Below are positions 31,603 through 40,289 of a stretch of DNA of 56,177 bases, piece after piece. Source of the DNA: Methanosaeta sp. PtaB.Bin018 (GTDB lineage Archaea > Halobacteriota > Methanosarcinia > Methanotrichales > Methanotrichaceae). Each line of letters opens with the position of its first letter. The first letter of the stretch is position 1. The stretch covers positions 1 through 56,177 of the forward strand of contig MVQH01000024.1 in the NCBI GenBank assembly GCA_002067755.1, written 5' to 3'. The notes beneath the pieces are model-generated. The model saw only the letters and a list, made by a program, of their open reading frames with translations. It ran no database searches and was not told the origin of the DNA. Made by a program: the position numbers and the translations under genes.

Positions 31603-33099
31603 TTAAAAGATCAGTTTGCGCACCTTCATTGTAGCGAGATCAACTATGGGTACCACGGCTGGCTGGGGCTGAATGTTCATCTTCTTTTGAAAATCGGTTT
31701 GAGACTGCCAAGTGCCACTGTTTATAACGGCAACCCCCTTGTACCTGGTAATCCCCACTGTATGCACATGCCCGCAATGCAATATGGCAGGAGGCCGGGA
31801 TATAACGTAATGATCCTCATGCTCAGGAGCAATGGACACGCGACCTCCATAGATGGGAGAGAGATGTCGCCTCCTTAGCATCTCCACCATGGCCTTCTCA
31901 GGCGCAGCATATGAGATGCCAGGCAGTCTGAGCACCAGATCATCTATGCTCCTGCCATGGTAGATCAGAACAGATACGCCACCTAACGTAACCCATGCAG
32001 GATTCCCCACAAATAACCCGCCCTCCCGGAAGTACCTTCGCACTGTTTCCGGCAGAGCTGGCTGGGGCTCGGCCTGGCGCACGATATCGTGATTTCCCGG
32101 TGAGATGATAACAGATACATCATCTCGTATGGCGTTAATGCGCTCAGCAGCAGCCTCATACTGAGCATAGATGTCCTTGATCGCAAGGTCCCCCTCCTGG
32201 CCAGGATAGATGCCTATGCCATCCACAATGTCACCCGCAATCACCGCGTACTTTACTTGGGACGCGAGGCCAGATGGATCTTCGACCTGTCCATTGAGCC
32301 ACTGAATAAATCTCTGCCAGGCATCATCCATGAAGTACTTGCTTCCAACATGAAGATCGGACAGAAAGATTGCACAGCCACTGCCTGCCTCCAGTGGAGC
32401 CGTCCGATTGGGTATATCAGGCCACATCAGGGACTTGACGAAGAGCCTTCCATTGCCATCCGACGTGCCGGTAATGCCAAGGACCTCATCTGGCAGTATG
32501 TTGCTCGACTGCTCATAGATTTGTGCATCTTTCTGAATGACTGCGACTATTAAGCCCGTGGGATCCTCCAGCTCTATGACCCGATTGCCCTTGGCCGTGG
32601 TATGAACATCCATGACCATGCCGATCAATGAGACCTCTCTGCCAGCTGTGCTTTTGCCAAGTGATTCTATAGGCCGAGCGTTCAGGCGGCGAGAGAGCAT
32701 CTCCCTGATCTTGATATATCTATCGCGAAAGTAGCGAATGAAGTCGTCATAGTCGCCCACACATGTGGACCTTCCGGTTATGTCACATTTCAATTCGGCA
32801 GCTGCGACCTGTGAGGAGGAGGTGCAAGAAGCCGGCAAGGCCGAAGGCCTCTCAATCGAAGCGTATGGCGCATCTGTCGATGCTAGGAGGCCGGAGACTT
32901 GAGATGCGCGAATCACTGCCACCGATCGATCCATTCGGCCGATGATGCTGCGGATCAGGTCGTCCTTTGAGCCCGGATAACTGCAAATGAGTTCAAGCGC
33001 CTCTGGCTCAAGCTGGTACCCCTGCTTTGCGAGCATCATGACGATACCTAGACGGGCGTCCAAAGCCCCGCTGATGCTAGAACGCGAGATCTCCATCAT
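31603..33099 (-). CDS. polB: DNA polymerase D small subunit DP1 (exonuclease)
   Basis: A 498-residue protein of the archaeal replicative polymerase PolD. The N-terminal 130 residues are variable with a helical segment. An OB-like region follows (SLIGMVMDVHTTAKGNRVIE). The calcineurin-like phosphoesterase has IFLSDLHVGS (metal site), VIAGDIVDGIG, ISPGNHDIVRQ and LHCGHVHTVG with VINSGTWQSQ. These motifs keep the residues expected of the 3'-5' proofreading nuclease. The catalytic DP2 subunit is not in this window. The gene is divergent from the signal peptidase gene with only 32 bases between their starts, leaving little room for two separate promoters. Confidence 0.93.
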   Translation of the reverse strand: MMEISRSSISGALDARLGIVMMLAKQGYQLEPEALELICSYPGSKDDLIRSIIGRMDRSVAVIRASQVSGLLASTDAPYASIERPSALPASCTSSSQVAAAELKCDITGRSTCVGDYDDFIRYFRDRYIKIREMLSRRLNARPIESLGKSTAGREVSLIGMVMDVHTTAKGNRVIELEDPTGLIVAVIQKDAQIYEQSSNILPDEVLGITGTSDGNGRLFVKSLMWPDIPNRTAPLEAGSGCAIFLSDLHVGSKYFMDDAWQRFIQWLNGQVEDPSGLASQVKYAVIAGDIVDGIGIYPGQEGDLAIKDIYAQYEAAAERINAIRDDVSVIISPGNHDIVRQAEPQPALPETVRRYFREGGLFVGNPAWVTLGGVSVLIYHGRSIDDLVLRLPGISYAAPEKAMVEMLRRRHLSPIYGGRVSIAPEHEDHYVISRPPAILHCGHVHTVGITRYKGVAVINSGTWQSQTDFQKKMNIQPQPAVVPIVDLATMKVRKLIF

Positions 33100-33131
33100 C
33101 GGAAAAAGTATAAGAACGTACCAACTGATAA

Positions 33132-33953
33132 ATGTGGCTGATGAAGATCGGAGAATGGTTCGAAAGCTTGCCCCTACCTGGTTTTGTCAAGGATATCATA
33201 TTCGTTGTAGTGGTTGTGGGTGGCATATCCCTTCTATCTCAACTTGCCCTGGGACTTTGGACGCCCATGGTAGCAGTGGAGTCGGGAAGCATGGTGCCAA
33301 ACCTAAACATCGGAGATATAATATTGGTGCAGGGTGCTGCGCGCACCGAGATTATACCATGGGATCTGGCGGAGAAGAGAAACTACAGCGCATTCAATAA
33401 ACCTGGAGATGTCATTTTATACAGGCCTTACGGAAAGGCGAGCCCGAACCTTCTGGATCAGCTGATGATGCTGGTAGGCTTGTCGCCTGGACAGGATAAA
33501 GCCACGCCCATAATCCATCGCGCACTGAGATATGTCAAAGAGGGTGAGCCCATGTGGAATGGCGGCCCTGTAGCTCCTTTTTCAGGATACATAACCAAAG
33601 GTGACCATAACGAGGTGATAGACCAGATGGCAGGCCAGATAATAGGCTCGGCCAACCTGTCCTACATTGAGGCACACCGTGACGAGATAAGAGTGGTAGG
33701 CAACGACATATTCATTGACAAGGAGACCGGCCTTGTGATCTACAGGACCAAGAATGGAACCTATGTCGGAGAAGGAATAAGCTATCGTACGCCTGTGAAG
33801 GATGAATGGGTCATCGGAGTGGCCAGGGCGAAGATTCCACTTGTGGGCTACATCAGACTGCTGCCCAACATAATCTACGACGAGGTTCGCAAGATCAAGA
33901 TAGCAGGCTTAGGACCTCACGAATCGATTTTCCTTGCCAAAACCGCCCAATGA
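33132..33953 (+). CDS. Signal peptidase I, archaeal S26B type
   Basis: A 273-residue membrane protease that cleaves export signals. An N-terminal helix (IIFVVVVVGGISLLSQLALG) is followed by the catalytic serine in VAVESGSMVPNL, the archaeal/ER-type histidine in TPIIHRALRYV (in place of the bacterial lysine) and the aspartate in YITKGDHNEVIDQ. A C-terminal hydrophobic stretch (IPLVGYIRLLPN) may be a second membrane contact. It would process the many secreted proteins in this window. Its 3' end overlaps the end of flpA on the other strand by 37 bases. Confidence 0.92.
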   Translation: MWLMKIGEWFESLPLPGFVKDIIFVVVVVGGISLLSQLALGLWTPMVAVESGSMVPNLNIGDIILVQGAARTEIIPWDLAEKRNYSAFNKPGDVILYRPYGKASPNLLDQLMMLVGLSPGQDKATPIIHRALRYVKEGEPMWNGGPVAPFSGYITKGDHNEVIDQMAGQIIGSANLSYIEAHRDEIRVVGNDIFIDKETGLVIYRTKNGTYVGEGISYRTPVKDEWVIGVARAKIPLVGYIRLLPNIIYDEVRKIKIAGLGPHESIFLAKTAQ

Positions 33954-34579
33954 TCCATGTGGTAGGGCAGAAGGTCCACAGACCATGAGAGGCTCAGGCC
34001 AGCCAGCTTTTTGATCTCAGAGTTATAGACTGCGTTCGGCGTTGCAGTGACATCTATGGAGCGCGTCTTCATCATGAGGATGAGAACGCCTCCGGGCTTC
34101 AGGTAGCGCTCTGAGTTCAAAGAGGCGATCTCCACCTGATTCCTCTGTGCGATATCCTGATAGACCATGTCCACCGGCTCCACCATAACGCAATACCCCT
34201 CTGGCCGGGCAGCGCTTGCGAGTATCGGCACGATGTTTTCGCGCCTCTCGCAGAGCCGGATCAGATCACGCATGGCTCGAGGCGAGAACTCCACTGCATA
34301 AACCAGGCCATCGGTCACTATGTCGCTTACGTGGCTGACAGTGGTGCCAGTGGCAGCGCCCAAATAGAGGACTTTTGCATCACGAGAGAGGTGAAGGCCT
34401 CTGCCTCCACCCTTAAGCAATAGAGCTGCCAACTTGGAGCGGGTCGGATCCCAGAGCCGATATCCATTTATTATGCGCTCCCCGTAAACTGGCTCCAGAT
34501 CGTGGGATTTGGTAGCCAATTTCTTCTGGCCATCCGTTTCAAGTAAGTAGACTCCAGGCAAGATCTCCACGGGGGGCAT
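33917..34579 (-). CDS. flpA: Fibrillarin, rRNA 2'-O-methyltransferase
   Basis: The open frame runs up to 34870, but that extension is an antisense artefact over nikR. The ATG at 34579 (MPPVEILPGVYLLETDGQKK) gives 220 residues. The SAM-binding core is seen in KVLYLGAATGTTVSHVSDIV, VYAVEFSPRAMRDLI and DMVYQDIAQRNQVEI, the lysine in LMMKTRSIDVT completes the family K-D-K-H-like set, and the C-terminus has LPYHMDHWAVLAR. With Nop5 and L7Ae it methylates rRNA and tRNA, guided by C/D box RNAs. It starts 11 bases after nikR and converges with the signal peptidase gene. Confidence 0.93.
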   Translation of the reverse strand: MPPVEILPGVYLLETDGQKKLATKSHDLEPVYGERIINGYRLWDPTRSKLAALLLKGGGRGLHLSRDAKVLYLGAATGTTVSHVSDIVTDGLVYAVEFSPRAMRDLIRLCERRENIVPILASAARPEGYCVMVEPVDMVYQDIAQRNQVEIASLNSERYLKPGGVLILMMKTRSIDVTATPNAVYNSEIKKLAGLSLSWSVDLLPYHMDHWAVLARKIDS

Positions 34580-34590
34580 TGAACCAGCCT

Positions 34591-35013
34591 TCAGAGCTCC
34601 TTGCCCACAGAGGTCGTCGTGAGTTTGACGTGCTTTACGCCCTTCAAGGCCATCATCTTCTCCGCGGCCTTTTTCACATCCTGCCCCTCTCCACGCAGGA
34701 CTATTACCTCCAGGCAGTTCTCCTGGTCCAGATGAACATGCAGACTGGACTGGATTGTGCTCCCGAATTCGTGCTGAATTTCGGTCAGGTTCTCCACCAG
34801 GCCCCTTTGAGAGTGGGAATAAACTAGTGTTATGACGCCCACCCTCTCGCCCTGCACGTCGCTCATCCATTCATAGTGAACGATGTAGTTTCTAATAGCG
34901 TCCCGGATACCCTCAGATCGCGAAGAGTAACCACGCTGCAAGATGATCTCATCGAATCTGGTGAGAAGCTTCTCAGGCAGCGAAACCCCGATTCTCATTA
35001 GTTCTTGTTCCAT
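34591..35013 (-). CDS. nikR: Nickel-responsive regulator NikR
   Basis: A 140-residue protein with an N-terminal ribbon-helix-helix DNA-binding domain ([18 protein letters not shown]) and a C-terminal ACT-like nickel domain. The nickel ligands are the family His-Cys set: H in YSHSQRG, H-x-H in [12 protein letters not shown], and C in that same stretch. With nickel bound, NikR represses nickel uptake genes; methanogens need nickel for F430, hydrogenase and CODH. The upstream 35014-35100 is AT-rich; no classical GTATGA operator is seen. flpA follows after 11 bases, an odd operon partner. Confidence 0.92.
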   Translation of the reverse strand: MEQELMRIGVSLPEKLLTRFDEIILQRGYSSRSEGIRDAIRNYIVHYEWMSDVQGERVGVITLVYSHSQRGLVENLTEIQHEFGSTIQSSLHVHLDQENCLEVIVLRGEGQDVKKAAEKMMALKGVKHVKLTTTSVGKEL

Positions 35014-35149
35014 ATATTATCGCAGATGATATACCAATATTATTTAGTAATAAACTTAATGGCTGAAAATGTTATGATTAGCCGGTATCAGGATCTAGGA
35101 GGGAGAAAACCATAAAGAATATCCCTTATAGCGGAAAAGCGACAGGAAC

Positions 35150-35710
35150 ATGACGGATATCGCACTCATTGGCAGCCGTACATTCCTATTCGAGAAGCTC
35201 TTCCAGGAGCTCGGCGCAAGCTACCAATTCATTCAGGCTGGCATCCTTGGCAGCCCATTCTTGCCTCAGTACAAAATGATAATGATACCAACGGGCTTTG
35301 CAAATCCCCAGTACAGCGAGATCCTGCCAGCATTGCGGAGGATGAGGTCGAAGATTGCCGATTTTGTGAGTAGAGGGGGTGTGTTGACTGTGTTTGGGCC
35401 CATGGTGACATATCATGAGTACGAGTGGCTGCCACTGAGGCTCAAGTACTTTTGCGAACTGGGACAAAAAAAGGTCGTACGATCGCAGCATGAGTGCAGC
35501 TGCCTGCTCTGCACATCGACGCCTGAATGCGATGGCTACCTTCTGCCAGGAGAAGGCTTCGAAGCGGTTGTGAGGGATGAAAAAAACAGAGCTGTCCTTG
35601 TAGCAGCAAAATTTGGAGAGGGGCTTATCGTGGCCACCACTGTTCATGAATTTCCTGCTGCGAGATATATAAACTGGGCTTTGAGCAAGGCCAAGCCCGC
35701 CAAGATTTGA
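35150..35710 (+). CDS. Conserved protein of unknown function, GATase-like fold
   Basis: A 186-residue soluble protein. TDIALIGSRTFLFEKLFQ followed by MIMIPTGFANPQYSEIL and IADFVSRGGVLTVFGP resembles the class I glutamine amidotransferase or ThuA-like fold, in which a beta strand leads to a Gly-rich turn. The expected nucleophile (GxCxG) is absent. CSCLLCTSTPEC in the centre could bind a metal. AKFGEGLIVATTVHEFPAARYI is also typical of that fold. It probably is a structural relative without amidotransferase activity. The stop lies 12 bases before the next gene, which has its ribosome-binding site in between. Confidence 0.65.
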   Translation: MTDIALIGSRTFLFEKLFQELGASYQFIQAGILGSPFLPQYKMIMIPTGFANPQYSEILPALRRMRSKIADFVSRGGVLTVFGPMVTYHEYEWLPLRLKYFCELGQKKVVRSQHECSCLLCTSTPECDGYLLPGEGFEAVVRDEKNRAVLVAAKFGEGLIVATTVHEFPAARYINWALSKAKPAKI

Positions 35711-35721
35711 GGTGCGAAAAA

Positions 35722-35967
35722 ATGATTCTGGAAGATGGGATGCCTGCTATCAAGAAGAGCAAGATTCGCAAGGAGATAGAGGATTTGCTGGCAGATAAGG
35801 GCCTGGTTATGGAGAAGACCATCTCTGCATTCGATCTAGATGGTGGGGAGGTGCACCACTTTGACGACTGGGCTGAGCTTATGATTTTTTTAAAGGGCAG
35901 GAGAGGCCGCTGGTACATAACCACGCCCGGCCTGAGACGAGCGAATGATCTACCTGAAAAACGGTAG
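35722..35967 (+). CDS. Small conserved-looking protein of unknown function
   Basis: The frame opens at 35707, but the ATG at 35722 has GAGGTG seven bases upstream. The 81-residue protein begins MILEDGMPAIKKSKIRKEIE and contains ISAFDLDGGEVHHFDDWAEL, then a basic tail (FLKGRRGRWYITTPGLRRAN). It has no cysteine pairs, signal or membrane part. Charge pattern and size suggest a nucleic-acid- or partner-binding accessory. It is the second gene of a pair with the GATase-like protein and lies 65 bases before nnr. No family is recognised. Confidence 0.55.
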   Translation: MILEDGMPAIKKSKIRKEIEDLLADKGLVMEKTISAFDLDGGEVHHFDDWAELMIFLKGRRGRWYITTPGLRRANDLPEKR

Positions 35968-36032
35968 GCTACGATGCCACTTGGCACTGCCAACGGACAA
36001 CTTTTATCACTTCATAAAACCAGGGTTCATTC

Positions 36033-37442
36033 ATGAGACATATCTCATCAGAAGAGATGAATTCATTGGATATGAACTGCAAGTATTTCGGCCTCCTGCC
36101 TTTGCAGCTCATGGAGAATGCTGGCGCGGCCCTGGCGCGCGAGATCAAGGCCACAGCTACAGGTGAGAGGATTGCCATAGTAGCTGGCCGCGGGAACAAT
36201 GGTGGCGATGCACTCGTCGCCGCCCGTCACTTGGACGGATTTAGGGTCACTGTTTATCTCTTGGGCAGATCTGGGGATATAGCCACAGAAGAGGCAAAGA
36301 GGAACTGGGATATTCTGGAGCATCTGGGCTTTGATCTGAGAGAGGTCAGAGATCCTTCGGATCTGTCTTTGGGAGAATATGATCTTGTCCTGGATGCAAT
36401 CTTTGGCACCGGTGTGCACGGAACCGTAAAGGGCCTGGAAGCAGGAGCAATAGATGCCATCAACTCAGCGGGAAAGCAGGTCATTTCAGTGGATATCCCA
36501 AGCGGCCTTGGAACCAACAAGGCAGTGCGAGCAGACACAGTCGTGACATTTCACAGGCCAAAGCATGGCATGACAGGAATTGTCAAGGTTGTGGACATCG
36601 GCATACCTCCTGAAGCTGAGTTCTTCGCAGGCCCAGGAGACCTCTGGCTGGTTGGAAGGAGAGCTGCAGAGAGCCGTAAAGGAGACAGTGGCAGGATCCT
36701 GGTGATCGGCGGAGGACCTTATACAGGCGCCCCTGCCTTGACAGCCATGGCTGCCCTGAGAGCTGGTGCAGACGTGGTCACTGTTGCCACCCCAAAGAGC
36801 GCCTCGTCGACTATCGCCGGTTTCTCGCCGAACCTGATCGTTCGGGAGCTATCGGGCGATCATCTGCGCCCCAAGGATATGAGCGTTCTGAAGGATCTGA
36901 TAGCAAGACATGATGTTGTCGTCATGGGCATGGGCCTGGGACGCGACCAGGAGACCCTGGAGGCTCTTGCGCAGATAATTCCCATTTGTGGCAGAACAGT
37001 CATAGACGCAGATGCACTCATGCCAGATCTTCCATTGAAGGGGATAGTCACGCCCCACGTGGGCGAGTTTAAGAGGATAAGTGGGATCGACCTGTACGGA
37101 TCAGGTTATCGGGAACGCATCGATCCCCTGAAGAAGTATGCTCGTGAGAAGGGGCTGGTCGTCCTGCTCAAAGGCAGAGTGGGTCTGGTCTCAAACCTCA
37201 TCACTGACGGAGAGATCATTAGGGCAAACGCCAATGGAAACCCGGGCATGACAGTAGGAGGGACGGGCGATGTTCTGGCAGGAGTCACAGCTGCATTCTT
37301 TGCCAGGACCACAGCCCTGCGGGCGGCGACTGCCGCAGCCTTCGTCAATGGACGGGCTGGCGATATGGTCTATGCAGAAAAGGACTTCGGCATGGTGGCA
37401 ACAGATGTAATTGAGAAGATCCCCTTGGCGATGAGGCTATAG
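36033..37442 (+). CDS. nnr: Bifunctional NAD(P)HX epimerase / ADP-dependent dehydratase
   Basis: A 469-residue fusion. The N-terminal YjeF_N domain (residues about 1-210) has MRHISSEEMNSLD, VAGRGNNGGDALVAARHL and LDAIFGTGVHGTVKG, the epimerase nucleotide fold. The C-terminal YjeF_C domain has RILVIGGGPYTGAPALTAMA, MGMGLGRDQET and NPGMTVGGTGDVLAGVTAAF, the ADP-dependent dehydratase site. Together they repair hydrated NADH and NADPH. Length and order match the archaeal fusion. moaC begins three bases after its stop. Confidence 0.93.
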   Translation: MRHISSEEMNSLDMNCKYFGLLPLQLMENAGAALAREIKATATGERIAIVAGRGNNGGDALVAARHLDGFRVTVYLLGRSGDIATEEAKRNWDILEHLGFDLREVRDPSDLSLGEYDLVLDAIFGTGVHGTVKGLEAGAIDAINSAGKQVISVDIPSGLGTNKAVRADTVVTFHRPKHGMTGIVKVVDIGIPPEAEFFAGPGDLWLVGRRAAESRKGDSGRILVIGGGPYTGAPALTAMAALRAGADVVTVATPKSASSTIAGFSPNLIVRELSGDHLRPKDMSVLKDLIARHDVVVMGMGLGRDQETLEALAQIIPICGRTVIDADALMPDLPLKGIVTPHVGEFKRISGIDLYGSGYRERIDPLKKYAREKGLVVLLKGRVGLVSNLITDGEIIRANANGNPGMTVGGTGDVLAGVTAAFFARTTALRAATAAAFVNGRAGDMVYAEKDFGMVATDVIEKIPLAMRL

Positions 37443-37444
37443 AG

Positions 37445-37903
37445 ATGGCAGAGGAGGAGAAGCTTGTAGGGATGGTGGACATAACAGAGAAGCCCCCAGT
37501 CATCCGGACTGCCACAGCTCGCGGCTCGATCAAGCTCAGGGAGGCCACCCTGGAAGCTGTGAGATCTGACAGTGTGAAGAAAGGTGATGTCCTGACCGTC
37601 GCCAGGCTGGCTGCAATTCTCGCTGTCAAGGACACTCCCCGCCTGATTCCTCTGTGCCACCCCATCCCCATCACTGGATTGGATGTCGACTTCGTTCTGG
37701 ACGAGGAGCAAATGAGTGTTACAGTCACTGTGACGTCCTTGGGCAAAACAGGTGTGGAGATGGAGGCATTGACTGGTGTCTCAGCCGCATTGCTCAATGT
37801 CTGGGATATGGTAAAGTATCTGGAGAAGGATGAGACTGGGAACTATCCAGAAACGCTGATAGAGGAGATAAAAGTATTGGAGAAGAGAAAGGGCGATACA
37901 TGA
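37445..37903 (+). CDS. moaC: Cyclic pyranopterin monophosphate synthase
   Basis: A 152-residue MoaC, which converts the 3',8-cyclo-GTP made by MoaA into cPMP, the first stable intermediate of molybdopterin. MVDITEKPPVIRTATARGSI is the N-terminal signature, IPLCHPIPITGLDVDF holds the catalytic His region, and GVEMEALTGVSAALLNVWDMVK is the second signature. A methanogen needs the cofactor, with W or Mo, for formylmethanofuran dehydrogenase. It is coupled to nnr by a three-base gap. It converges with trpS. Confidence 0.93.
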   Translation: MAEEEKLVGMVDITEKPPVIRTATARGSIKLREATLEAVRSDSVKKGDVLTVARLAAILAVKDTPRLIPLCHPIPITGLDVDFVLDEEQMSVTVTVTSLGKTGVEMEALTGVSAALLNVWDMVKYLEKDETGNYPETLIEEIKVLEKRKGDT

Positions 37904-37928
37904 ACGAGAGCATGGGATCACACGACGC

Positions 37929-39257
37929 TCACGCTTTGATCCCAAACTCAGGGAGCCTCTCCCTTGCCGCCTCACGCGCCTTCTGATGCTCTGTCAGAAA
38001 CTTCCAAATGCGCTCTGCCACATCCTTCTTGCATGTCCCGCACATGCGCCTGCCAGAGCGGCACTCTGCATCCAACTCTAAGAGCTCTTTGTCATCGTCA
38101 GAGAGGTGGAAGACCAAAAATTCATAAATGGAGCACTTATCTGGCTCTCCTCCCAACTTCTTTTGCTCTGCCAGGCTCTGGCGGCCCCCAGTGATCGCCT
38201 TCATGATCTTCCTGGCTGCTTCTTTTGGCTCCTCCGTCAGTGCGATGTGGCTCTCAGGCCTTGAGGACGACATCTTTCCCCCAGTAAGCCCTGTCATGAA
38301 CCTGTGATAGATAGAGGCTGGTGGTATGAAGCCAAAATCTCCGTGGTCCGTCTCCAACTTTATTACACGCCGATCGATCTCCTCCAAGAGGGCTCCTGAG
38401 ATCAGGGCTTCGCGGTCATGGATCTCAGTGACATCGATGTGCTCTTCATACCTTTTGACCCTTCCATAGCCTGCATCCTTCAACATGGATTCTGCTGCCC
38501 TCATCAGATGCTCTCCTGCCGCCTTGCCCCGGATGCTCACATAATCGCCTCTGACCTCTACAAGAAACTTTCTCATTCGATAGGCCAGGTCGCGTGTGAG
38601 CTTGATGTGAGGATCCTGATCGGCACCAACTGGAATCACAACCGGCTTTGGGCCGCCAAACCCTTCGAGCTGCGGCTGAAGTATGTCTGCGCTCTGGGCC
38701 ATGACGCTCTCCATATGAGATATGCGGGTCTCGCCAGAGAACCCATAGATAGCGCTCACCTCGGAGAAGTTGGAGACAATTCCCAGCTCAAATGCAAGAT
38801 CCCTCATCAACAAGTTCTCGGACTGAAAGTAAATGTGGCCTGCAGGCTGAAATCCCAGGGCGATGAGGCTTAGAATGTACTCGTTGATGCCTAGATCCCT
38901 GCACCTGCTCCAGCTTATGCCACGCACAGCATGAGCCTCCATATTGGCGATGGCTGCGAATGCATCGCCTCCGTGCTGCTGGTGCCAGATGATCTCGTTC
39001 ATGACCATCATGTGGCCAAAATGCACTCTGCCAGATGGCATGAAGCCGCTCATGACTGCGAAGGGCTTGTGCTGCTGCATGGCCTGCAGCACGGAATCGT
39101 AGTTTCTGTGGCCGAAGATTATCTTGCGCCTCATGTATGGATGAGGATCCTCGAGCTTTGGAAGGATCTCATCGAAGCTGGATATCCCGAACTCTTCAAA
39201 GAGCTTGGAGTAATCGTCTACGTGAACTGCGCCCCAGGGATCAAGCTTCAATTCCAT
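37929..39257 (-). CDS. trpS: Tryptophanyl-tRNA synthetase
   Basis: The frame opens at a TTG at 39269, but the ATG at 39257 ([11 protein letters not shown]) is the usual archaeal start; 442 residues. The class I HIGH-like motif is [11 protein letters not shown] and the KMSKS-like motif is [31 protein letters not shown] is the tryptophan-pocket region. The C-terminal [18 protein letters not shown] may be a metal knuckle. It converges with moaC. Its leader contains the second copy of the 72-bp structured element, about 50 bases upstream of the start. Confidence 0.94.
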   Translation of the reverse strand: MELKLDPWGAVHVDDYSKLFEEFGISSFDEILPKLEDPHPYMRRKIIFGHRNYDSVLQAMQQHKPFAVMSGFMPSGRVHFGHMMVMNEIIWHQQHGGDAFAAIANMEAHAVRGISWSRCRDLGINEYILSLIALGFQPAGHIYFQSENLLMRDLAFELGIVSNFSEVSAIYGFSGETRISHMESVMAQSADILQPQLEGFGGPKPVVIPVGADQDPHIKLTRDLAYRMRKFLVEVRGDYVSIRGKAAGEHLMRAAESMLKDAGYGRVKRYEEHIDVTEIHDREALISGALLEEIDRRVIKLETDHGDFGFIPPASIYHRFMTGLTGGKMSSSRPESHIALTEEPKEAARKIMKAITGGRQSLAEQKKLGGEPDKCSIYEFLVFHLSDDDKELLELDAECRSGRRMCGTCKKDVAERIWKFLTEHQKAREAARERLPEFGIKA

Positions 39258-39671
39258 GGCAGCAGGCAATGTTGACTATGATATATCTATCTTCTCGTTC
39301 TATTCACAAAAAAACACCCATGACCCAAGGTCACCCATGTGGATGAAAATGGACCTTTGCGAGAACCATTTTCATACCAAATCATTCCGATTCCAAGTGG
39401 CAGAGGGACGTGAGACAAGTCAGAGATAAATCAACAGTGGATTTTTATTTTTCTATGATTTATGAATAGAAGATATTCGAGATGGGAGCGCAAGTTGCAT
39501 TCTATTGAATTTATAAATTTTTATGATATTATAACCATAAATGGAGATAGGACCTTCACCAAACTGCATATTAACTGTAAAATCTTAAGACAAAACAAAA
39601 ATAAACATCATCGAAATAAACTATTTATATCATAAAGTATTTGTTATATACAAAAATAGAATGAGGTCGAA
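39258..39671. promoter_or_regulatory. Divergent intergenic region between trpS and the HTH gene
   Basis: An AT-rich region of about 410 bases. It contains the second structured element (39309-39380) near trpS. The part near 39500-39650 is extremely AT-rich with several TATA-like stretches (TTTATAAATTTTTATGATAT, CTATTTATATCAT), one of which probably starts the HTH gene. No protein gene is seen. Confidence 0.5.
39309..39380. repeat. 72-bp structured intergenic element, copy 2
   Basis: It matches 30182-30253 at 67 of 72 bases. Here the short hairpin is fully paired (TGACC-CAA-GGTCA) and the long one is identical in both arms. Read towards trpS on the minus strand it ends in seven T residues, so it could be a leader terminator or a small RNA. 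Both copies lie upstream of a minus-strand gene in the same orientation. Confidence 0.8.
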
Positions 39672-40067
39672 ATGAGACAATTCTCTGTGAAAGTTTTGGA
39701 TGATGCTGACCGGGAATTCGTGGAAGTTCTGAGAGATCTCGGTATTCCAAGAAATGTGGCCAGCATGATCACATATCTTGCCAATGTGGAGGAGGCCACT
39801 TCCAGGGAGATCGAGATCGGCTCCAACCTCAGACAGCCAGAGGTAAGTATTGCAATGCGCACTTTGCGCAATAACAACTGGGTTGAAGAGCGCGAGATCA
39901 AGAAAGATGGAAAAGGCAGGCCAATGAAGGTCTATCGGCTCACGATCTCCTTGGAGGAGATCATCAAGCACTTCGAGGAGGAGAAGAGGAGAGAATCGGC
40001 CAAGACCATGGAAAGCATAGAAAAGCTCAAGGAGCTGAGCAAGGGCTTGAGCGTCACGCCTTCGTGA
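39672..40067 (+). CDS. Winged-helix transcriptional regulator
   Basis: A 131-residue protein starting at ATG 39672 after GAGGTCG. The helix-turn-helix is in EATSREIEIGSNLRQPEVSI then AMRTLRNNNWVEEREIKKDG, with a wing KGRPMKVYRLT. That is the pattern of MarR/ArsR-like archaeal regulators. The C-terminal helix IIKHFEEEKRRESAKTMES is probably the dimer coiled coil. The N-terminus has DLGIPRNVASMITYLAN, which is typical of a group of euryarchaeal regulators. The target is unknown. It is transcribed divergently from trpS. Confidence 0.8.
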   Translation: MRQFSVKVLDDADREFVEVLRDLGIPRNVASMITYLANVEEATSREIEIGSNLRQPEVSIAMRTLRNNNWVEEREIKKDGKGRPMKVYRLTISLEEIIKHFEEEKRRESAKTMESIEKLKELSKGLSVTPS

Positions 40068-40129
40068 ATTAATGGCAAGGCCAAGATGGTGAAATAGGAC
40101 CTATGGCCCGAGCCGATTCCTAACTGAGG

Positions 40130-40252
40130 CTACGTCTCCACTTCGCCTCTGCCCCTTAGATCATCGAGGTTATCTTCCAGGAGTTTTTTGCTCTTGATCT
40201 CTTCCTTCTTGCCACCCTTTCTCTCAGCATTTCGCTTCTTGAACTCCGCCAA
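40130..40252 (-). CDS. Small lysine- and glutamate-rich protein
   Basis: A 40-residue frame starting at TTG 40252 with GAGGTGA six bases upstream. The sequence is AEFKKRNAERKGGKKEEI followed by KSKKLLEDNLDDLRGRGEVE, highly charged and helical. It lies directly downstream of the methyltransferase gene on the same strand (37 bases between stop and start). The strong ribosome-binding site and the position favour a real gene, but its size keeps confidence low. Function unknown. Confidence 0.4.
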   Translation of the reverse strand: MAEFKKRNAERKGGKKEEIKSKKLLEDNLDDLRGRGEVET

Positions 40253-40289
40253 AAGTCTCACCTCAATTCATCCATTGTGGCGACTGTAA

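Noticed and set aside
34580-34870. N-terminal extension of fibrillarin
   Set aside because: It overlaps nikR antisense, is Gly/Arg/Pro-rich and non-homologous; the ATG at 34579 gives the normal fibrillarin start.
35014-35149. NikR operator before nikR
   Set aside because: The AT-rich sequence has imperfect palindromes, but no spaced GTATGA or GTGTTAC-type half-sites.
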